A stretch of 23,172 nt of DNA from a virus. Below, piece after piece: positions 5,992-15,471 of this stretch. Below the pieces are notes generated by a model that saw only the letters and a list, made by a program, of their open reading frames with translations, was not told where the DNA came from and ran no database searches. The stretch lies in the IMG/VR virus record IMGVR_UViG_3300031774_000162, positions 1-23,172 of that record; one strand, 5' to 3'. Position 1 is the first letter of the stretch. Every line of letters starts with the position of its first letter. The position numbers and the translations under genes are program-made.

Positions 5992-7506
5992 TTACCATGT
6001 ACCACCATCGATAATACCACATCCTAATTCACCAGTTGAGGAATTATAAGTTAATTGAGAATCACTCTTAGGTGCTAAATTTCCAGTTGCTGCAGTAGCA
6101 AATAATGGGAAACATGTTGTATCACTTGATTCATCAGCAACTGTTACTGTAGTTGCTATTGCAGCTGTACCTGATGTATCTTGGTTAAGTGTACCTACAA
6201 CGAAATCTATTGTATTATCACTATCTTGATAAGTAACTGTAATACCTGTTTCAGTATTACTACCGACCATAGCACCAACAGTATCAGATATATATTCAGC
6301 TAAAGTAGTACCATTAACTGTATATGCATCTGCTTCTAATGTTCCATCAATATCAGCATTACCTGAGATATCAAGACTTGCTGCATCTAATTCCCCTCCA
6401 ATAGTTAATAGACCAGAACTAGGATTATAGGTTAATCCTGTATCAGTCTCGATACCTTGAGCACCTGTTGCTCCATCTACAAAAGTTAAATAGGTAGTCT
6501 CATCTGTTGAGTTATTTGCTGTAGCAGTTACATTACTTGCATTTGTAGCAGTACCTGCATCTTCCCAAATAAGACCATTACTATCTGAATATTTTAGAAC
6601 ATAACCATCAGTAGGACTGTTATGTATATCTAACTTATCTTCTACAATTGAGTCATCGCCTATACGTGCAGCAGGTAAGGTACCTGATGATAAAGCGGAA
6701 GCATTAGTTGAATCTGCAACTTCAGCCCAAGTTAAGCCACCAGTATTACCTGATTGAGCTTGTAAGAAATAACCATTAGTAGGTGAGTTAGATACCTTTA
6801 GATTAGCTTCATCTACTACATCATTTGCAATAGTAGTAGCGATATCGCAATCTGCACTTCCATTAAAACTTGTATCACTAGCAGTAATTTCTCCAGTTAA
6901 AGAGAAGTTTCTTGCTGAAGCTAAGTTTGTAGCAGTAGCAGAGTTACCTGTACATGATCCAGAAGATCCACTTGTATTACCTGTTACATTACCAGTTACG
7001 TTACCTTCTAAGTTACCTACAAGTGTACCTGTTGTAACTGTTAAGTTACCAGTTGAATCAGCAGTAGCTGTAGTTGTACCTAATAAAAACTTATCTGTTG
7101 ATTCATCCCATCCAATAAAAGCATTATCACCAGTTGAACCTCTTTCAATTAGTAATCCGCAATCGTTAGCGTTAGAACCAGCACCACTATTTAATTCAAG
7201 TAGATTATCTGCAACAGTTGTATTTGTAGTTGCTACGGTAGTTGTTGTACCATTAACAGTTAAGTTACCAGTAACTACAACGTTATTACTAAATGTTTTA
7301 TTACCAGCTACTGTTTGTGCATTTGTTAAATCAACAAACGCTCCTGATCCACCAATCTTAATTACACTAGCTGCATTACTACCACTAGTTCCTTCACCAT
7401 AATAAAGTATATCGTTACCTTCAGTAAACGCTAATTCTGCGTTTGCTAAATCTGAACTACTAGGTGCTGTTGACCCAGTAGATCTTTTTATTCTAATTTG
7501 AGCCAT
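5992..7506 (-). CDS. Modular tail-fibre / virion structural protein
   Basis: A 504-residue protein. The N-terminus (MAQIRIKRSTGSTAPSSSDL, ANAELAFTEGNDILYYGEG) is a fibre attachment-type module found in cyanophage structural proteins. Residues 68-90 carry the NKTFSNNVVVTGNLTVNGTT motif, then NLLELNSG. Residues 160-225 hold Gly/Asn/Thr repeats (GNLEGNVTGNVTGNTSG) and a phage-fibre repeat (ATNLASARNFSLTGEITASD, FNGSADCDIATTIAND). Two copies of a short module follow: NSPTNGYFLQAQSGNTGG at 240-257 and NSPTDGYVLKYSDSNG at 296-311; the first recurs in the gp17-like fibre. Residues 406-440 (EYISDTVGAMVGSNTETGIT, YQDSDNTIDFVVGTL) are another recurrent fibre block, and the end is IIDGGTW. A trimeric fibre shaft or base is likely. 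It starts three bases after the preceding stop. Confidence 0.82.
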   Translation of the reverse strand: MAQIRIKRSTGSTAPSSSDLANAELAFTEGNDILYYGEGTSGSNAASVIKIGGSGAFVDLTNAQTVAGNKTFSNNVVVTGNLTVNGTTTTVATTNTTVADNLLELNSGAGSNANDCGLLIERGSTGDNAFIGWDESTDKFLLGTTTATADSTGNLTVTTGTLVGNLEGNVTGNVTGNTSGSSGSCTGNSATATNLASARNFSLTGEITASDTSFNGSADCDIATTIANDVVDEANLKVSNSPTNGYFLQAQSGNTGGLTWAEVADSTNASALSSGTLPAARIGDDSIVEDKLDIHNSPTDGYVLKYSDSNGLIWEDAGTATNASNVTATANNSTDETTYLTFVDGATGAQGIETDTGLTYNPSSGLLTIGGELDAASLDISGNADIDGTLEADAYTVNGTTLAEYISDTVGAMVGSNTETGITVTYQDSDNTIDFVVGTLNQDTSGTAAIATTVTVADESSDTTCFPLFATAATGNLAPKSDSQLTYNSSTGELGCGIIDGGTW

Positions 7507-7509
7507 GTT

Positions 7510-7974
7510 TTAAAAGGAGCCTCCGTCCACGATTTTTGATAATGTTTGAGTCGTATCAGCCTTAAACTTCGAAGCGCTAGAGCTATAATAAATAACAGAA
7601 CCATCAGCCTTAGCTGATTGATCTAAGACAAAATCAGATGAGCTGCTTATAAGTGGATTACTTGTATCAGCAACTTCTTGAGAAAAGTATAGACTTTGGT
7701 CAAAGTTATTATTTAGATCTGTAGCTCTATAGGATGAACCAGATGCGAAAACAGCTTTAGCTGTATCGACATCAGTGTTTCTATAAATCAGTACCTTAAC
7801 TCCAGCACTAGGAGCCGAGTTTAATTGGATGGAGGTGGCTGTTGCAAATGTAAATGCAGTTGTATTTGTACCGTCTAGCGATACCTTCACGTCTTCAGTT
7901 TTTAGATAAGGGAAGTCAAATGAATAAGTTACTGTACTTCCGCTTTGTGTGTATTCTTTTGTTGTTACAGCCAT
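7510..7974 (-). CDS. Short protein with T7 gp17-type N-terminal (virion-anchoring) domain
   Basis: A 154-residue protein. Residues 1-103 match the T7 tail-fibre N-terminal domain and its paralogue just upstream: TKEYTQSGSTVTYSFDFPYL, then VKVSLDG, LNSAPSAGVKVLIYRNTDVD, a FASGSSYRATDLNNNFDQSL segment and a helical end. No shaft or head follows; the rest is a 50-residue linker ending KIVDGGSF, echoed by the GGTW end of the next fibre gene. In T7 this domain docks the fibre trimer on the tail. A free anchoring domain could act as an adaptor on which the next proteins assemble. That role is inference; the fold family is well supported by the two-way match. Confidence 0.82.
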   Translation of the reverse strand: MAVTTKEYTQSGSTVTYSFDFPYLKTEDVKVSLDGTNTTAFTFATATSIQLNSAPSAGVKVLIYRNTDVDTAKAVFASGSSYRATDLNNNFDQSLYFSQEVADTSNPLISSSSDFVLDQSAKADGSVIYYSSSASKFKADTTQTLSKIVDGGSF

Positions 7975-7992
7975 ATCTCATTGTTGTGTATT

Positions 7993-9336
7993 TTAACTAA
8001 TAGCTGTTATAGATATAGTTGGATGATGCATAGTTGCTGCGGGGTTACTATCCCAGTACGCCAGATCATGAAATCTTGATAAGTAACCATCTGAATAAGC
8101 TTTAACTAAAATTTTAATAGTTTTTGCTGACGTCCAAGAACTCATTTGTCCTATACTTAGGTTATTCGATGATCGTATTATAAAAGGCCACTCAAAATGT
8201 TGAGACATTTGAGTGCTAGATGAGTTTATGTAAGGTGAATATCTTGCTGCAGTTACTTCATCAGTGTCTAGCATTAAAGATGTATGATAAAGAATATGAC
8301 CATTGGAGTTGTTAGGTCTTACGAAATAATTAAATTTATAAACCACCGTTTTTGTATCTGCTGGTGGTGTATAAGCCATTTGACTTCCATTAAGAGTAAC
8401 CCAACCTCCTGTAGTATTAACGTCTTGGGCTGCTTGAACATTTTGTGTTTGATACGTACCACTACTAACAACAGCAGATGTACCAGTACAACATAATGTA
8501 AATGTTTCTAATACAGAACCAGCAGGTTTTATAGAAATAGGAGTAGCCCAAGTTAAACCGCCTGTATTACCAGATTGTGCTGTTAAGACATAACCGTTAG
8601 TTGGGTTGTTAGATATTTGTAATTTAGCTTCATTAACAGCTTGATTATCTATCTTAGCTTGAGTTGCAGCAAGATCAGCTATCATATCTGTTGCTACTTG
8701 TACTTCTTGTACTTGACCTGCTGAAGCTCTACCTAGTACTCTATTAGCAGTTACTATATTTTGTAGCTTAGGATATGTAACTGCATCATCTTGAATAGCA
8801 TTAGTATCAACTGCATTGTCAGCTAACTCACTAGCACCTACTGCATTAGCTGCAATTTCATCAGCCGTAACAGCATTAGTTTCTATTTCATCAGTACCAA
8901 CACTGTTATCAGCCATCATTGACTTCTCAACAACACCAGTCCTAATAACCCAGTCAGTATCACTATTAACAGTAATATCATTCTTATTACCTGTAGTGAT
9001 ACCTCCAGATGTAGTCGTAACTAATTTAGCTTCTTCTATTGCATAGAGTGCTTGTTTTTGATTTTCATTTAAACTTGCTGCCGTGATAGATGAACCTGCT
9101 GCATACTCATGTTCAGCTGTGTCTATATTTGTATTACGATATAGTTTTACGTTATCTGTACCTGATGCAGGAGCTGTTCCAAAAGTAACTGTGTTTCCAG
9201 AAATTGTATAATCCGTGTCAACAGTTTTAGTTACTCCACCTACTGATACACCTATATCTGCATGTGTTAAATATGGGAATGTTATATCGAATGTTTTATC
9301 TGATCCATCCCCATTATACGTCTTTTCTGTTGCCAT
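7993..9336 (-). CDS. T7 gp17-like tail fibre protein
   Basis: A 447-residue protein directly after the gp16-like gene, the place of gene 17 in T7. Residues 1-105 form the T7 tail-fibre N-terminal domain (TEKTYNGDGSDKTFDITFPY, FGTAPASGTDNVKLYRNTNI, AAGSSITAASLNENQKQALY). Residues 142-190 are short helical repeats (NSVGTDEIETNAVTADEIAA, NAVGASELADNAVDT). Residues 243-265 carry the NPTNGYVLTAQSGNTGGLTW module. Residues 275-447 form a beta-rich head (AYTPPADTKTVVYKF, HFEWPFII, ISITAIS) that also exists as a separate gene at 2900-3475. Expected role: trimeric fibre fixed to the adaptor/nozzle junction, with the distal head recognising the host surface. Confidence 0.88.
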   Translation of the reverse strand: MATEKTYNGDGSDKTFDITFPYLTHADIGVSVGGVTKTVDTDYTISGNTVTFGTAPASGTDNVKLYRNTNIDTAEHEYAAGSSITAASLNENQKQALYAIEEAKLVTTTSGGITTGNKNDITVNSDTDWVIRTGVVEKSMMADNSVGTDEIETNAVTADEIAANAVGASELADNAVDTNAIQDDAVTYPKLQNIVTANRVLGRASAGQVQEVQVATDMIADLAATQAKIDNQAVNEAKLQISNNPTNGYVLTAQSGNTGGLTWATPISIKPAGSVLETFTLCCTGTSAVVSSGTYQTQNVQAAQDVNTTGGWVTLNGSQMAYTPPADTKTVVYKFNYFVRPNNSNGHILYHTSLMLDTDEVTAARYSPYINSSSTQMSQHFEWPFIIRSSNNLSIGQMSSWTSAKTIKILVKAYSDGYLSRFHDLAYWDSNPAATMHHPTISITAIS

Positions 9337-9338
9337 GG

Positions 9339-12300
9339 TTATTTATTTTGTAGTATGTATTCAGGGTAAGCATCTTCGGTAGGTAATTGTACATCGATTG
9401 CTTGATCGATTGCTCCTTTTTCAGTAAAACTTTTAGAAGCACGTTTAATAAACTCTCTATTTCGTATTTCGGATAACATTTCTTCAGATAATGAAGCTTC
9501 TGCTAATTTTTTAGAAGATTCAAAAGCTTTTCTTATTCTACTATATACTTTTTTATAATCTTCAATAGCGAATAATTCATTCCCTATGCCACCTTTACGT
9601 TGTTCTCTAAGTATATTGGTAAAACCTTTAGTACCGTTATACTCAATATTTTCAGCATACCTTTTAATTTTCTGTAATTCACGTTTAAATACACCTTGCT
9701 CACCCATTTTACTGAAGATAGCACTACGTTCAGTGTTAGTTAATTCAACACCACCAGTACTGCTATTCATTTGTGGATTAGCATTATATTCAATCTTTTG
9801 TAGAAAAGTATGTAATTCTGAAGGATTATCGTGACGCTTCATAGGACTATATGCATTCCATGCTCTAACAAAGAAATTTTCTGGATAACGTATTTTATTA
9901 CCATCAATAAAATCGTAAGATTCAGGAAGTGCCCCTTGTGGATCAAAGGCGTCCAACCAATTATTTCTATTACGTATAGAATCACCTAGTTCTGCTTTTA
10001 TTTCACGTAAGGTTGGATTCATAACACGTCCTAATTCATTACGTTGACCAGATAAAGGTAAAATAGCATTACCAAAAGATGATGCCCATCTATTAAATGC
10101 ACTACCATTACCTTGTAGAATATCATTTAATGGTTCTACATTAGATAAAAGACTTTTGTTTGTAAAACTTGAAGCAAATACAAAAGATAACTTTTTCCAA
10201 AACTCTTCTTGTTTTGAGGTACTTAGAGAATCAGCATTATCTGCTACGGTTACAACTGTTGATAACCATTCACCTAATGGACCTAACCAAGCATAATCAT
10301 ACCATCCACCATCTAAACCTTGAAAAGTGTTTTTTACCCAACCAGTTTTAGTGCGAACTCTTTGTCTAGATTTATCCCAATGACCAGCTCCTCTTAATCT
10401 ACCAGATCTATAAGCACCTAAAGCTGCCATAGTAACTACTGTACCTAAAGCTACTTTACCTTTTACTTCAGCTCTTATTTGACGAAATTCTGTCATATAG
10501 TTTGCGTCAAAGTTTTTACCACGTCTTTCTAAGATTTCTTTAATCTCTTCAATGGGAAACGATTCAATCTTTCTAGCACCTAAAGGGCCGAATAATTGTT
10601 GATATTCTTTTGAAAAAGTACCGAATGGACTATATCTACCTACAGTAGCCAGTACATTAGCCGATGTTCTAGGGAACATAAAGTGAGGTTTGATTATAGG
10701 GAATCGATCTAAGATAGCATTAAAACCTTTAACTAAAGGACTATCTAAGTTTAAAGCTATTTCACTGTTAAGATATTCCACAGCTTTATCTGTAATCATT
10801 CCGTTTTCATCTTGCATTTCTTTGAAGATTTGATCTTTAACTTCGAAAAATGCATCTTTATCAATTTCCCTACCTTCTTGTATAAGTTTATCAAAGGCTC
10901 TGGCTTTTGCTTCTACGTGACCTGTTACTGATCTAGAAAACCCATCTAAACCTGTCATAGCATTAGTACCAAATCTAAGCACAGGGTTTTCAGCCATTGT
11001 TTCTAGATTTTCATATACATGTAATAGAGCACTAGCTCCAAACTCATCTTGTTCTTCAGCTGCTTTTGCATAAGACCAAAGCATATCTAAGTTATTAGCT
11101 TTTTTTAATGCTATATCTTCACGCATTGCATAACTAATAGCTCTAGGTTCTAAAGAAGCTTTTTTGAAAACTAAACCAGCATGGCTTAAACTTTTAGTTA
11201 ATGTATCATCTAATGAGAAATGAGACCACATAGCTCTATGCATTATATGCCAATCACCTTCTAATGCAGCCCCAGCCATAGTTGCTATAGGTCTAGCACT
11301 TAAACCACCTAAGTTTCCAACTAAAGCTTTAATAGGAGTAGAGAAGGCAGAAAGAACAGAGTTAAATATATTACCTAAAAATGCTTTATTAATCATAGGT
11401 GGTATATCAGGATTACCATCATACAAAGCTTTTTTAAATACACCTAAACTATTACTAACATAGTGATTTAATTTATATAATGAATTTACATCACCATCAG
11501 TTAGTTCATTAGCTAACATAAAACTTTTTAAGAAATCAGGATTAACTTCTGCTATTTCTCTAATTGTATTAGTATATTCTTTTACATTAGGAATTAGTTC
11601 ATTAATTTTACTTTTGATTTCATCTTCGATAGCTTTAGCTGCTTGACCCATAATTTGAGGGTCTTTAGTATCAGCTGCTACTTCCCAAGCATTAAGATTA
11701 GATCTGTAGGTACCAGCTTCGAAATTAGCCACACCTTTTTCTATCATCAAATACTCTATACGATCTGCTATTTCATTCGCAGCTCTACGCATAACAGTAG
11801 TATCATCCATTAAACGAATACCTTCTGATATATCAGAGATTTGACCTCCTAAAGAAGTAACTAAATAAGCTCTAGCTTTTTGTACATCAAGATCAATAAT
11901 ATTTTCTTTTAAACTTTTAATAGCTAATTTAACACCTTCAGAACCTTTCCTATTAATGACTTTTAATTCAGTATCACCTACTGCACGTTTAAATTCATCT
12001 AATAGTTTCATCATATCTCCAGGTTCCATTCTTGGATCAAGAAGTATTTCTGATAATCTTTCACCAGACTTTTTAATTTGTGCTGAAGTAATCTTTTTAC
12101 CATTAGCTAATTGTTTTGAATATACACCACCTTCTTTTAAGTTTTCAGCTAGTTCTTTGATAAGAGTTCTTTCACTCATATTAGCTGGATCTAACCCAAC
12201 TTTTAAAGCAGCTTCACTGATAGGATTACCTAAACGTCCGTATGTTGTGTCTATAGTGTTATCGATCCTAGCTTGGTCTACAGCAGCCCCTAAGATGCCA

Positions 12301-13361
12301 TCTGGATCTTTTGTACGTGTTAAGCTTTCCTTGTCACTAAAGACGTCGTGAACGCCTAATACGGGCTGATTAGGATCTTTAATTGGTATAGTACCGTTTA
12401 CTTTAGCTTCTCCTAATTCATCTAAAGCTTTTTCTTTTCTTGCATAGTTACGTAAAACTGTATCTTCTATTGGATTATCAGAGAACTTAATCTTTGAAAA
12501 TTCATCAGTTGTTAGTTCTTCTATACGTTTTTGAGCTTTAGGGTTTTGTGCTATGAATTTAGTTGTTTTATCTAAACTCTTACCAGCTTTAAGTAAATAA
12601 GCTGAACCTTCAACTACACTACTAAGTACATTAAAAACAGCACCTTCATTAACATTCTTCGAACGTTTAGTATCAGAACTATCAGAATCTAAAGTAGCTA
12701 TTGTATCAGGAATAAATTGGTAAGTTTTAGGCCAATGCTTTTTCAACATACCTGTAGCATTATGATCTTCTTGATTTTGTTTTGCTATATAATCAACAAA
12801 ACCACCTGTACCTACATCAATACCGAATTTAGAAAACCATTCAAAGGTTTTACTATTACCTAAACGTTGCATCCAAGGTGCAGCTAATTTAGCTTTATGT
12901 AGTTTTGTACCAGTTTGAATAGCTTTTGCTCTTAAACCTAAAGAAGGTATAATTAAGCCTGACATATCCCTAACTGATTCTAATACCTTACTTTCATATT
13001 TAGGTAGTTTTGGTATTTCAGGTATATTGAAAGGGTCTCTAGCTGGACCTGTAATCCAATTAGCTAAATCTGTAACAGTATCTACTACACCTGCACCCAT
13101 AGCTGCAGGATAGTTAGATGCATTTTGTAAAGCTTTAAGTGGGTTACTTACATCTGCATCACCTCCAACTTCATTGAAACTTTCAGCAAATGTATTGTTA
13201 CCTGTTTCCGTAGAAGCAGGTTCTTGTTGTGTGTTGGAAGCAGGTGTTTGTTCTGCAGCTTCTCCTATACCAGGTGTAATCGGTTCAGCTAGACTTTCTA
13301 AGTCTTCTGGTGTAAACTCTGGTATTTGGATTTCAAGCTCCTCTTGAGGTTCGTTTTCCAT
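9339..13361 (-). CDS. T7 gp16-like internal virion (DNA ejection) protein
   Basis: A 1340-residue protein, close to the 1318 residues of T7 gp16, in the gp16 position between the gp15-like protein and the fibre. The N-terminal 70 residues are acidic and Pro/Glu-rich (MENEPQEELEIQIPEFTPED). The rest is mostly helical, with hydrophobic patches near residues 660-700 (FNSVLSAFSTPIKALVGN) and 966-985 (VALGTVVTMAALGAY) that could engage membrane during ejection. I see no clear soluble lytic transglycosylase motif at the N-terminus, unlike T7 gp16. It belongs to the ejectosome expelled to carry DNA across the periplasm and inner membrane. The call rests mainly on gene order, size and composition. 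Confidence 0.78.
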   Translation of the reverse strand: MENEPQEELEIQIPEFTPEDLESLAEPITPGIGEAAEQTPASNTQQEPASTETGNNTFAESFNEVGGDADVSNPLKALQNASNYPAAMGAGVVDTVTDLANWITGPARDPFNIPEIPKLPKYESKVLESVRDMSGLIIPSLGLRAKAIQTGTKLHKAKLAAPWMQRLGNSKTFEWFSKFGIDVGTGGFVDYIAKQNQEDHNATGMLKKHWPKTYQFIPDTIATLDSDSSDTKRSKNVNEGAVFNVLSSVVEGSAYLLKAGKSLDKTTKFIAQNPKAQKRIEELTTDEFSKIKFSDNPIEDTVLRNYARKEKALDELGEAKVNGTIPIKDPNQPVLGVHDVFSDKESLTRTKDPDGILGAAVDQARIDNTIDTTYGRLGNPISEAALKVGLDPANMSERTLIKELAENLKEGGVYSKQLANGKKITSAQIKKSGERLSEILLDPRMEPGDMMKLLDEFKRAVGDTELKVINRKGSEGVKLAIKSLKENIIDLDVQKARAYLVTSLGGQISDISEGIRLMDDTTVMRRAANEIADRIEYLMIEKGVANFEAGTYRSNLNAWEVAADTKDPQIMGQAAKAIEDEIKSKINELIPNVKEYTNTIREIAEVNPDFLKSFMLANELTDGDVNSLYKLNHYVSNSLGVFKKALYDGNPDIPPMINKAFLGNIFNSVLSAFSTPIKALVGNLGGLSARPIATMAGAALEGDWHIMHRAMWSHFSLDDTLTKSLSHAGLVFKKASLEPRAISYAMREDIALKKANNLDMLWSYAKAAEEQDEFGASALLHVYENLETMAENPVLRFGTNAMTGLDGFSRSVTGHVEAKARAFDKLIQEGREIDKDAFFEVKDQIFKEMQDENGMITDKAVEYLNSEIALNLDSPLVKGFNAILDRFPIIKPHFMFPRTSANVLATVGRYSPFGTFSKEYQQLFGPLGARKIESFPIEEIKEILERRGKNFDANYMTEFRQIRAEVKGKVALGTVVTMAALGAYRSGRLRGAGHWDKSRQRVRTKTGWVKNTFQGLDGGWYDYAWLGPLGEWLSTVVTVADNADSLSTSKQEEFWKKLSFVFASSFTNKSLLSNVEPLNDILQGNGSAFNRWASSFGNAILPLSGQRNELGRVMNPTLREIKAELGDSIRNRNNWLDAFDPQGALPESYDFIDGNKIRYPENFFVRAWNAYSPMKRHDNPSELHTFLQKIEYNANPQMNSSTGGVELTNTERSAIFSKMGEQGVFKRELQKIKRYAENIEYNGTKGFTNILREQRKGGIGNELFAIEDYKKVYSRIRKAFESSKKLAEASLSEEMLSEIRNREFIKRASKSFTEKGAIDQAIDVQLPTEDAYPEYILQNK

Positions 13362-13375
13362 TTTATAATTTTAAA

Positions 13376-15469
13376 TTAAGGATTAAAAGGATTAAACCCA
13401 GGTCTCATTGGTATATTAGGTATTCCAAACATTGACAAGTTTAAATCTTCATCGTATATACCTTCAGGAGATAATTCATAAGCTATACTAGTATATGTAT
13501 TTTCTGAAGGGTCTCTCATAATCGACACTTTTGCTTTAGGTGACAACTCTTTTTTCCAAGTTTTAGCAGCATCAGTTTCTTCTATTTTTTTACCGCCTTG
13601 TCCACTATAAATAATCCAAGGTGGTACGTTTAATTCATCGCTAAGAAATTGTATATCAGGACTCCATGTACCCGATTCTTCAAATTCTACTTCTATCGAT
13701 GCAAGTGAATCTTTGTTTAATAAAACTTCATCATTATTAACTATTGCTTGTCTACTAAGACCTTGATCTGTTAAAGATTTTATAGTATTTCTAGCGTTGC
13801 GTTTTCTAATATCATTATTAGAAAAATCAGCTCCTATACTTTTTAAATAATTTTCAAATCTTCCAGTTTTAGAATTATAAGAATATAAACCAGGTCCATC
13901 TATAGTATCACCTCCTTTAATTTTAAAATCTGTTGTTACTATTGTAGCTGCTGTTGTTGCAGAATTAGGATCATTAGGATCTAATTTAATATATTCTTTA
14001 TTAAAGTCTCTTTTTAATTTATCGACAATACCTTGGGCTTCTGGAGTTAAACCCTTGTTATTAGTATAAGCAATACCTGCTTGAGATACAAATACATTCT
14101 CAAAAGTATTTAATGTATTTTTATATGAATCGGTTTTTCTACCATTTTCTTGTTTCTCAGCTTTAGATGTCCACTCCTGCATTAAATAAGAAACGCCTGT
14201 TTTATTAACCATTTCTACAGTTAATTCATTATTGGCATAAGCTGTTTCTAATTCTCTTTCTGCAGCTTTAATTGTTAAAGTACCTGTATCTAAATTATCT
14301 CTTATACGTTCTAAATTTTCTGGGTTGTGACCATTTTTAATTAAATCATGGATAGCAGTATCTAAAATTATTTTTTGATCTTCTGGAGTAGTACCAGGGT
14401 TATCTACAAGCCATGTAGAAATACGAGTTTCTTTTTCCTCATTTATTTGTTTATTACGTTCTTTGTTTTCTTTATGTCTTTTAATAGATCGTTTAGAAAG
14501 TGCGTCTTCAATACCTTCAGCTTTTTCTTTTCCAAGATAATCTCTAAAAGTTTTGAATCCATCTAAACCAGTTTCACTCTCAAGAAGTATTTTTATTTCG
14601 TCTTCAGTAAATGTATCATTATCTATACCTATTAAAAGTTTATTATAGTCTTCATTTTTATAAATCTTTCTTTCGCCACCATATAGTAAATGTTTTTTAT
14701 TAACATTTTGTATAAATGTTTTAGCAGCTAGACCTGTTCCAGCATTTATTGTATTATCTAGTTCTTTATTATATAAAGTAGTCCTCTCAGCTTTTTCTAA
14801 TTTAGTCCTTGTAACAGCTGCTGTTGTTGTTGAATTTTTAAATAATGTACTAAATTGATCGTAAATTTTTAATTCTTTTCTAGTAGCAGCATCTAATCTA
14901 CCAATGCTAGTGTTAGTTATGTAATCTAATTCAAATTGTTTGTCAAAGTTCTGCCTAGCTAGAGTATCTAATTGATTATAATTTGCCCTATCTTTAGCTT
15001 GTATATACGCTGACGCCGCATTTATCATATCTTCGCCAGCAAAATATTTATTTAACCAAGAAATATCTCTTGGATTTTCAATACCATTTAAAATATCACG
15101 TTTTTCAGCTGATAAATTATATTTCATTTTATCAACTTCATCACCTAAATCTTCTAGTTTTTTCTTATCTTCTAAATTTTTTAAATAATCTTGTGAAGTA
15201 ATACCTGCTTCTTTTAGCTCAACTTGATAGTCTGCCTGACGTTTTTCATCAGCTTTTAACTGCTGTTCTTTAAACATCCCTGCAGCTGTTGGGGATAAAT
15301 TAACTAATGTCTGTATTCCTTTACTTAATTCTTGAGCATTTTGTACTCGGTATTGAGCATTAGTTTGTTTTTGTTGTAGTAATCGTGCTAGATTATCGTT
15401 GTTTCTAGCCACTGAATTTCTTGCACCTGTAGCGTAATCAGGTACAGGTAGTCTTTTATATTCTGCCAT
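13376..15469 (-). CDS. T7 gp15-like internal virion protein
   Basis: A 697-residue protein (T7 gp15 has 747), strongly helical and highly charged, with long Lys/Glu/Asp-rich stretches. It starts MAEYKRLPVPDYATGARNSV and ends PMRPGFNPFNP. No signal peptide, catalytic motif or membrane span is apparent, as expected for the gp15 core protein, which with gp14 and gp16 forms the internal core and then the ejection channel. It lies two bases after the gp14-like stop and 14 bases before the gp16-like gene, the exact T7 arrangement. Confidence is from synteny, length and composition. Confidence 0.78.
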   Translation of the reverse strand: MAEYKRLPVPDYATGARNSVARNNDNLARLLQQKQTNAQYRVQNAQELSKGIQTLVNLSPTAAGMFKEQQLKADEKRQADYQVELKEAGITSQDYLKNLEDKKKLEDLGDEVDKMKYNLSAEKRDILNGIENPRDISWLNKYFAGEDMINAASAYIQAKDRANYNQLDTLARQNFDKQFELDYITNTSIGRLDAATRKELKIYDQFSTLFKNSTTTAAVTRTKLEKAERTTLYNKELDNTINAGTGLAAKTFIQNVNKKHLLYGGERKIYKNEDYNKLLIGIDNDTFTEDEIKILLESETGLDGFKTFRDYLGKEKAEGIEDALSKRSIKRHKENKERNKQINEEKETRISTWLVDNPGTTPEDQKIILDTAIHDLIKNGHNPENLERIRDNLDTGTLTIKAAERELETAYANNELTVEMVNKTGVSYLMQEWTSKAEKQENGRKTDSYKNTLNTFENVFVSQAGIAYTNNKGLTPEAQGIVDKLKRDFNKEYIKLDPNDPNSATTAATIVTTDFKIKGGDTIDGPGLYSYNSKTGRFENYLKSIGADFSNNDIRKRNARNTIKSLTDQGLSRQAIVNNDEVLLNKDSLASIEVEFEESGTWSPDIQFLSDELNVPPWIIYSGQGGKKIEETDAAKTWKKELSPKAKVSIMRDPSENTYTSIAYELSPEGIYDEDLNLSMFGIPNIPMRPGFNPFNP

Positions 15470-15471
15470 AG

